The notes under the pieces: generated by a model
The model's input: only the letters and a program-made list of their open reading frames with translations
Database searches by the model: none
What the model was told of the DNA's origin: nothing
Translations under genes and position numbers: made by a program
NCBI GenBank assembly: GCA_944390935.1
Contig: CALXRU010000016.1
Span: 1 to 42,134, forward strand
Length of the DNA: 42,134 nt
From: Acidaminococcaceae bacterium
GTDB taxonomy: Bacteria; Bacillota; Negativicutes; Acidaminococcales; Acidaminococcaceae
Direction of reading: 5' to 3'
Shown: piece after piece, positions 40,393 through 42,134 of the stretch
Position numbering within the stretch: the first letter of the stretch is position 1
How the letters are laid out: every line of letters starts with the position of its first letter

Positions 40393-41793
40393 ATGCTGAT
40401 ACATAAAATGCGCCTTGACGATTACAAGGCTGTGCTGGACGTTAACAGCGGCGCGGTGCATCTGGTGGACGATTTGATTTACGACCTGCTGGATGTTTTT
40501 AACGGCGATAACGGCGAAGAAGCAATCGCTGCCATGAAAGACCGTTACGACGAAGCCGAACTGCGCGAAGCTGTGGAAGAACTGACGGAACTGAAAAACG
40601 AAGGGCTTTTGTTCAGCCCTGAATTTGAAGTGCCGCCTACCTTCAGCGAAACGCCGGTATTAAAATCCCTTTGTCTGCATATCGCGCACGACTGCAACCT
40701 GCGCTGCGGCTACTGCTTTGCCGGCACCGGCGATTTTGGCGGCTGCCGCGCACTGATGAGCAAGGAAGTTGCCGAAAAAGCGGTTGAGTTTGCCATCACC
40801 GGCAGTAAAAAACGCCATAATCTGGAACTGGATTTGTTCGGCGGTGAGCCGCTGATGAACTGGCCCGTGGTAGAACACGTTATCAACTATGTGCGCCGCC
40901 GTGAAAAGGAAACCGGCAAAAACATTAAGCTGACGCTGACGACCAACGGCACGCTGCTTAACGACGACAACATTAAATTTTTAAACGATAACCGCGTAAT
41001 GCTGGTTTTAAGCCTTGACGGCAAAAAGGAAACGCACGACAGAATGCGTTCGTTTCCGAACCATACCGGCAGCTATGACGCCGCTGTGCGTGGATTCAAA
41101 AAAGTAATCGAAAGCCGCAACGGCAAAAATTACTATCTGCGCGGCACCTATACGCATTACAACACGCATTTCTGCGAAGATACGCTGGATATGACGAAAA
41201 TCGGCAAGGAAATTTCCGTGGAGCCGGTTGTCGGCACGGATGAGCCGTATGTGCTGACCGAAGAAGATTTGCCGGTTCTGTACGAAGAATACGACAAACT
41301 GGCGCGCGCATACCTGCAAAAACGCCATGAAGGCGACCCGTTTGATTTCTTCCACTTCAACGTGGCGCTGGATAACGGTCCGTGCGTTGCCAAAAGGCTG
41401 GCAGGCTGCGGCGCTGGGCACGAATATTTTGCCATCACGCCGGAAGGCGACATTTACCCCTGCCACCAGTTTGTAGGGCGCGAGCAGTATAAGCTGGGCA
41501 CGCTGGATACCGGCGTTGTTAAACCGGATTTGGTGCAGAAGTTCCGCCATACCCATGTTATGACGAAACCCGCCTGCCGCGAATGCTGGGCAAGGTTCTT
41601 CTGCAGCGGCGGCTGCCACGCCAATGCGGATTTAATTAACGGAGATATCACCATTCCGTATGAATACGGCTGCAAATTGCAGAAAAAACGCCTTGAATGT
41701 GCCATTATACTGCAGGCAATTTTAACTGCCGAAGCGCAGCAGGGTGAGGATAACCGTCCGCATATCACCAATTTTAAATTTGAAACCGAATAA
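40393..41793 (+). CDS. scfB: SCIFF radical SAM maturase
   Basis: 466 residues. The N-terminal about 85 residues are a PqqD-like recognition domain that binds the leader peptide. The radical SAM motif is CNLRCGYC (Cys101, Cys105, Cys108), followed by FGGEPLMNW. The C-terminal SPASM region holds the auxiliary-cluster cysteines in GCGAGHEYF, IYPCHQF and CRECWARFFCSGGCHAN. It forms thioether bonds in the precursor encoded just upstream. The frame is open from 40354, but the ATG at 40393 has GGTGG 6 nt upstream and avoids the terminator. Confidence 0.95.
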   Translation: MLIHKMRLDDYKAVLDVNSGAVHLVDDLIYDLLDVFNGDNGEEAIAAMKDRYDEAELREAVEELTELKNEGLLFSPEFEVPPTFSETPVLKSLCLHIAHDCNLRCGYCFAGTGDFGGCRALMSKEVAEKAVEFAITGSKKRHNLELDLFGGEPLMNWPVVEHVINYVRRREKETGKNIKLTLTTNGTLLNDDNIKFLNDNRVMLVLSLDGKKETHDRMRSFPNHTGSYDAAVRGFKKVIESRNGKNYYLRGTYTHYNTHFCEDTLDMTKIGKEISVEPVVGTDEPYVLTEEDLPVLYEEYDKLARAYLQKRHEGDPFDFFHFNVALDNGPCVAKRLAGCGAGHEYFAITPEGDIYPCHQFVGREQYKLGTLDTGVVKPDLVQKFRHTHVMTKPACRECWARFFCSGGCHANADLINGDITIPYEYGCKLQKKRLECAIILQAILTAEAQQGEDNRPHITNFKFETE

Positions 41794-41806
41794 CAATAAA
41801 AGGTAT

Positions 41807-41847
41807 AAGAGGTTTGCAAAATTTTTGCTGCAAACCTCTTGCTTTTT
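41807..41847 (+). terminator. Intrinsic terminator after the maturase gene
   Basis: 12-bp perfect stem (41807-41818 with 41829-41840), loop of T, then GCTTTTTG. It isolates the following rRNA promoter. Confidence 0.9.
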
Positions 41848-42134
41848 GCGGTAAAATCTGCTATTATACTTAATACAGTCTATTACATAACTCAGATTTA
41901 ACAAACGCCTGAAAATTTTTCAAAAGAAATTAAAAAAGCGCTTGACAAACCTGAAAAAGTGTAATAAACTATACAAGTCGCCGGAAAACGGCAGCACCTT
42001 GAAAACTGAACAAGAACCAAGAAAAAGCGAATGTGCGGGCGAGTTTCCTTAAAGCGAAAGCGGAAAGGAAACGAGCCAAAACAAACAAAATTCTGGATTA
42101 AATAATTAAGAGCCAATCGGTTCTTCAATAGGTA
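41843..42134 (+). promoter_or_regulatory. rRNA operon promoters and 5' leader, 16S gene just beyond the window
   Basis: P2-like promoter TTGACA (41942-41947), 17-nt spacer, TAAACT (41965-41970), with a possible upstream promoter ending TATACT (41865-41870; -35 TTTTTG at 41843-41848). The leader carries TTGAAAACTGAACA near 41999 and a GTTTCCTT/AAGGAAAC stem (about 42043-42074) of the kind cut by RNase III. No 16S sequence is yet reached at the window end. This whole 340-base stretch after the maturase holds no coding gene. Confidence 0.75.

Noticed and set aside
1..42134. CRISPR arrays, prophage structural genes, transposases
   Set aside because: Reading through the window I saw no regularly spaced repeats, no cas genes, and no phage or transposase proteins among the translated genes.
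42100..42134. Start of the 16S rRNA gene
   Set aside because: The conserved 16S 5' end is not reached before the window stops; only promoter and leader are supported.

Overview
The window looks like part of a chromosome of an anaerobic Firmicute of the Negativicutes type, probably related to Phascolarctobacterium or other Acidaminococcaceae. This placement is inference. It rests on the rapZ-yvcK-whiA cluster, L27 with an N-terminal extension plus its protease Prp, a SCIFF ranthipeptide locus, a cysteine phytase of the Selenomonas type, a superoxide reductase, and envelope and anaerobe-type genes of moderate GC. No 16S sequence is inside the window; the right edge stops in what looks like the leader of an rRNA operon.

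Layout. 1-1300: end of the large ribosomal protein operon (rpoA, rplQ). 1399-8300: small housekeeping and redox genes (cyclophilin, GIY-YIG protein, cold-shock protein, secreted lipase, family-4 uracil-DNA glycosylase, DUF3793 protein with flavodoxin, ZIP metal transporter, superoxide reductase, C_GCAxxG protein), plus a compact type I toxin-antitoxin locus at 7378-7750. 8432-12607: secreted alkaline phosphatase followed by a secreted DUF3299-like protein and a MacB/LolCDE-like ABC ATPase and permease. 13592-19689: a probable operon for uptake and breakdown of amide and phosphate compounds: AbgT transporter, a stand-alone M20 dimerisation domain, an M20D amidohydrolase, a secreted DUF3089 hydrolase, L-asparaginase and a secreted cysteine phytase. 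19797-29155: an accessory block with Fic, a type I restriction-modification operon (hsdM, hsdS, an AT-rich HEPN gene, hsdR) and a HipA-like kinase, bordered by tRNA-Arg(CCG) on the minus strand. 29417-39287: AI-2E family permease, CGGC protein, RNase G, rplU-prp-rpmA, trxA-trxB, bioB and rapZ-yvcK-whiA. 39268-41793: polysaccharide deacetylase, then the SCIFF precursor and its radical SAM maturase. 41842-42134: rRNA promoter and leader.

The most unusual observation is the pair at 15193-16730. The full-length M20D enzyme keeps all its catalytic metal-site motifs, but its dimerisation domain has lost the His and Asn that in well-studied M20 enzymes reach into the partner's active site. The 120-residue protein translated just before it is only a dimerisation domain, and it keeps exactly those residues. 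This suggests a split, obligately heteromeric amidohydrolase served by AbgT. Other points worth a look are the HEPN gene inside the restriction operon, two TTAG-N6-CTAA operators around the flavodoxin promoter, an intrinsic terminator inside the signal-peptide region of a gene, and a consensus biotin operator on the bioB promoter.

Regulatory calls (promoters, terminators, operators) come from reading by eye: -35/-10 boxes with 16-18 nt spacers and stem plus T-run. Protein calls rest on motif recognition, without database searches.
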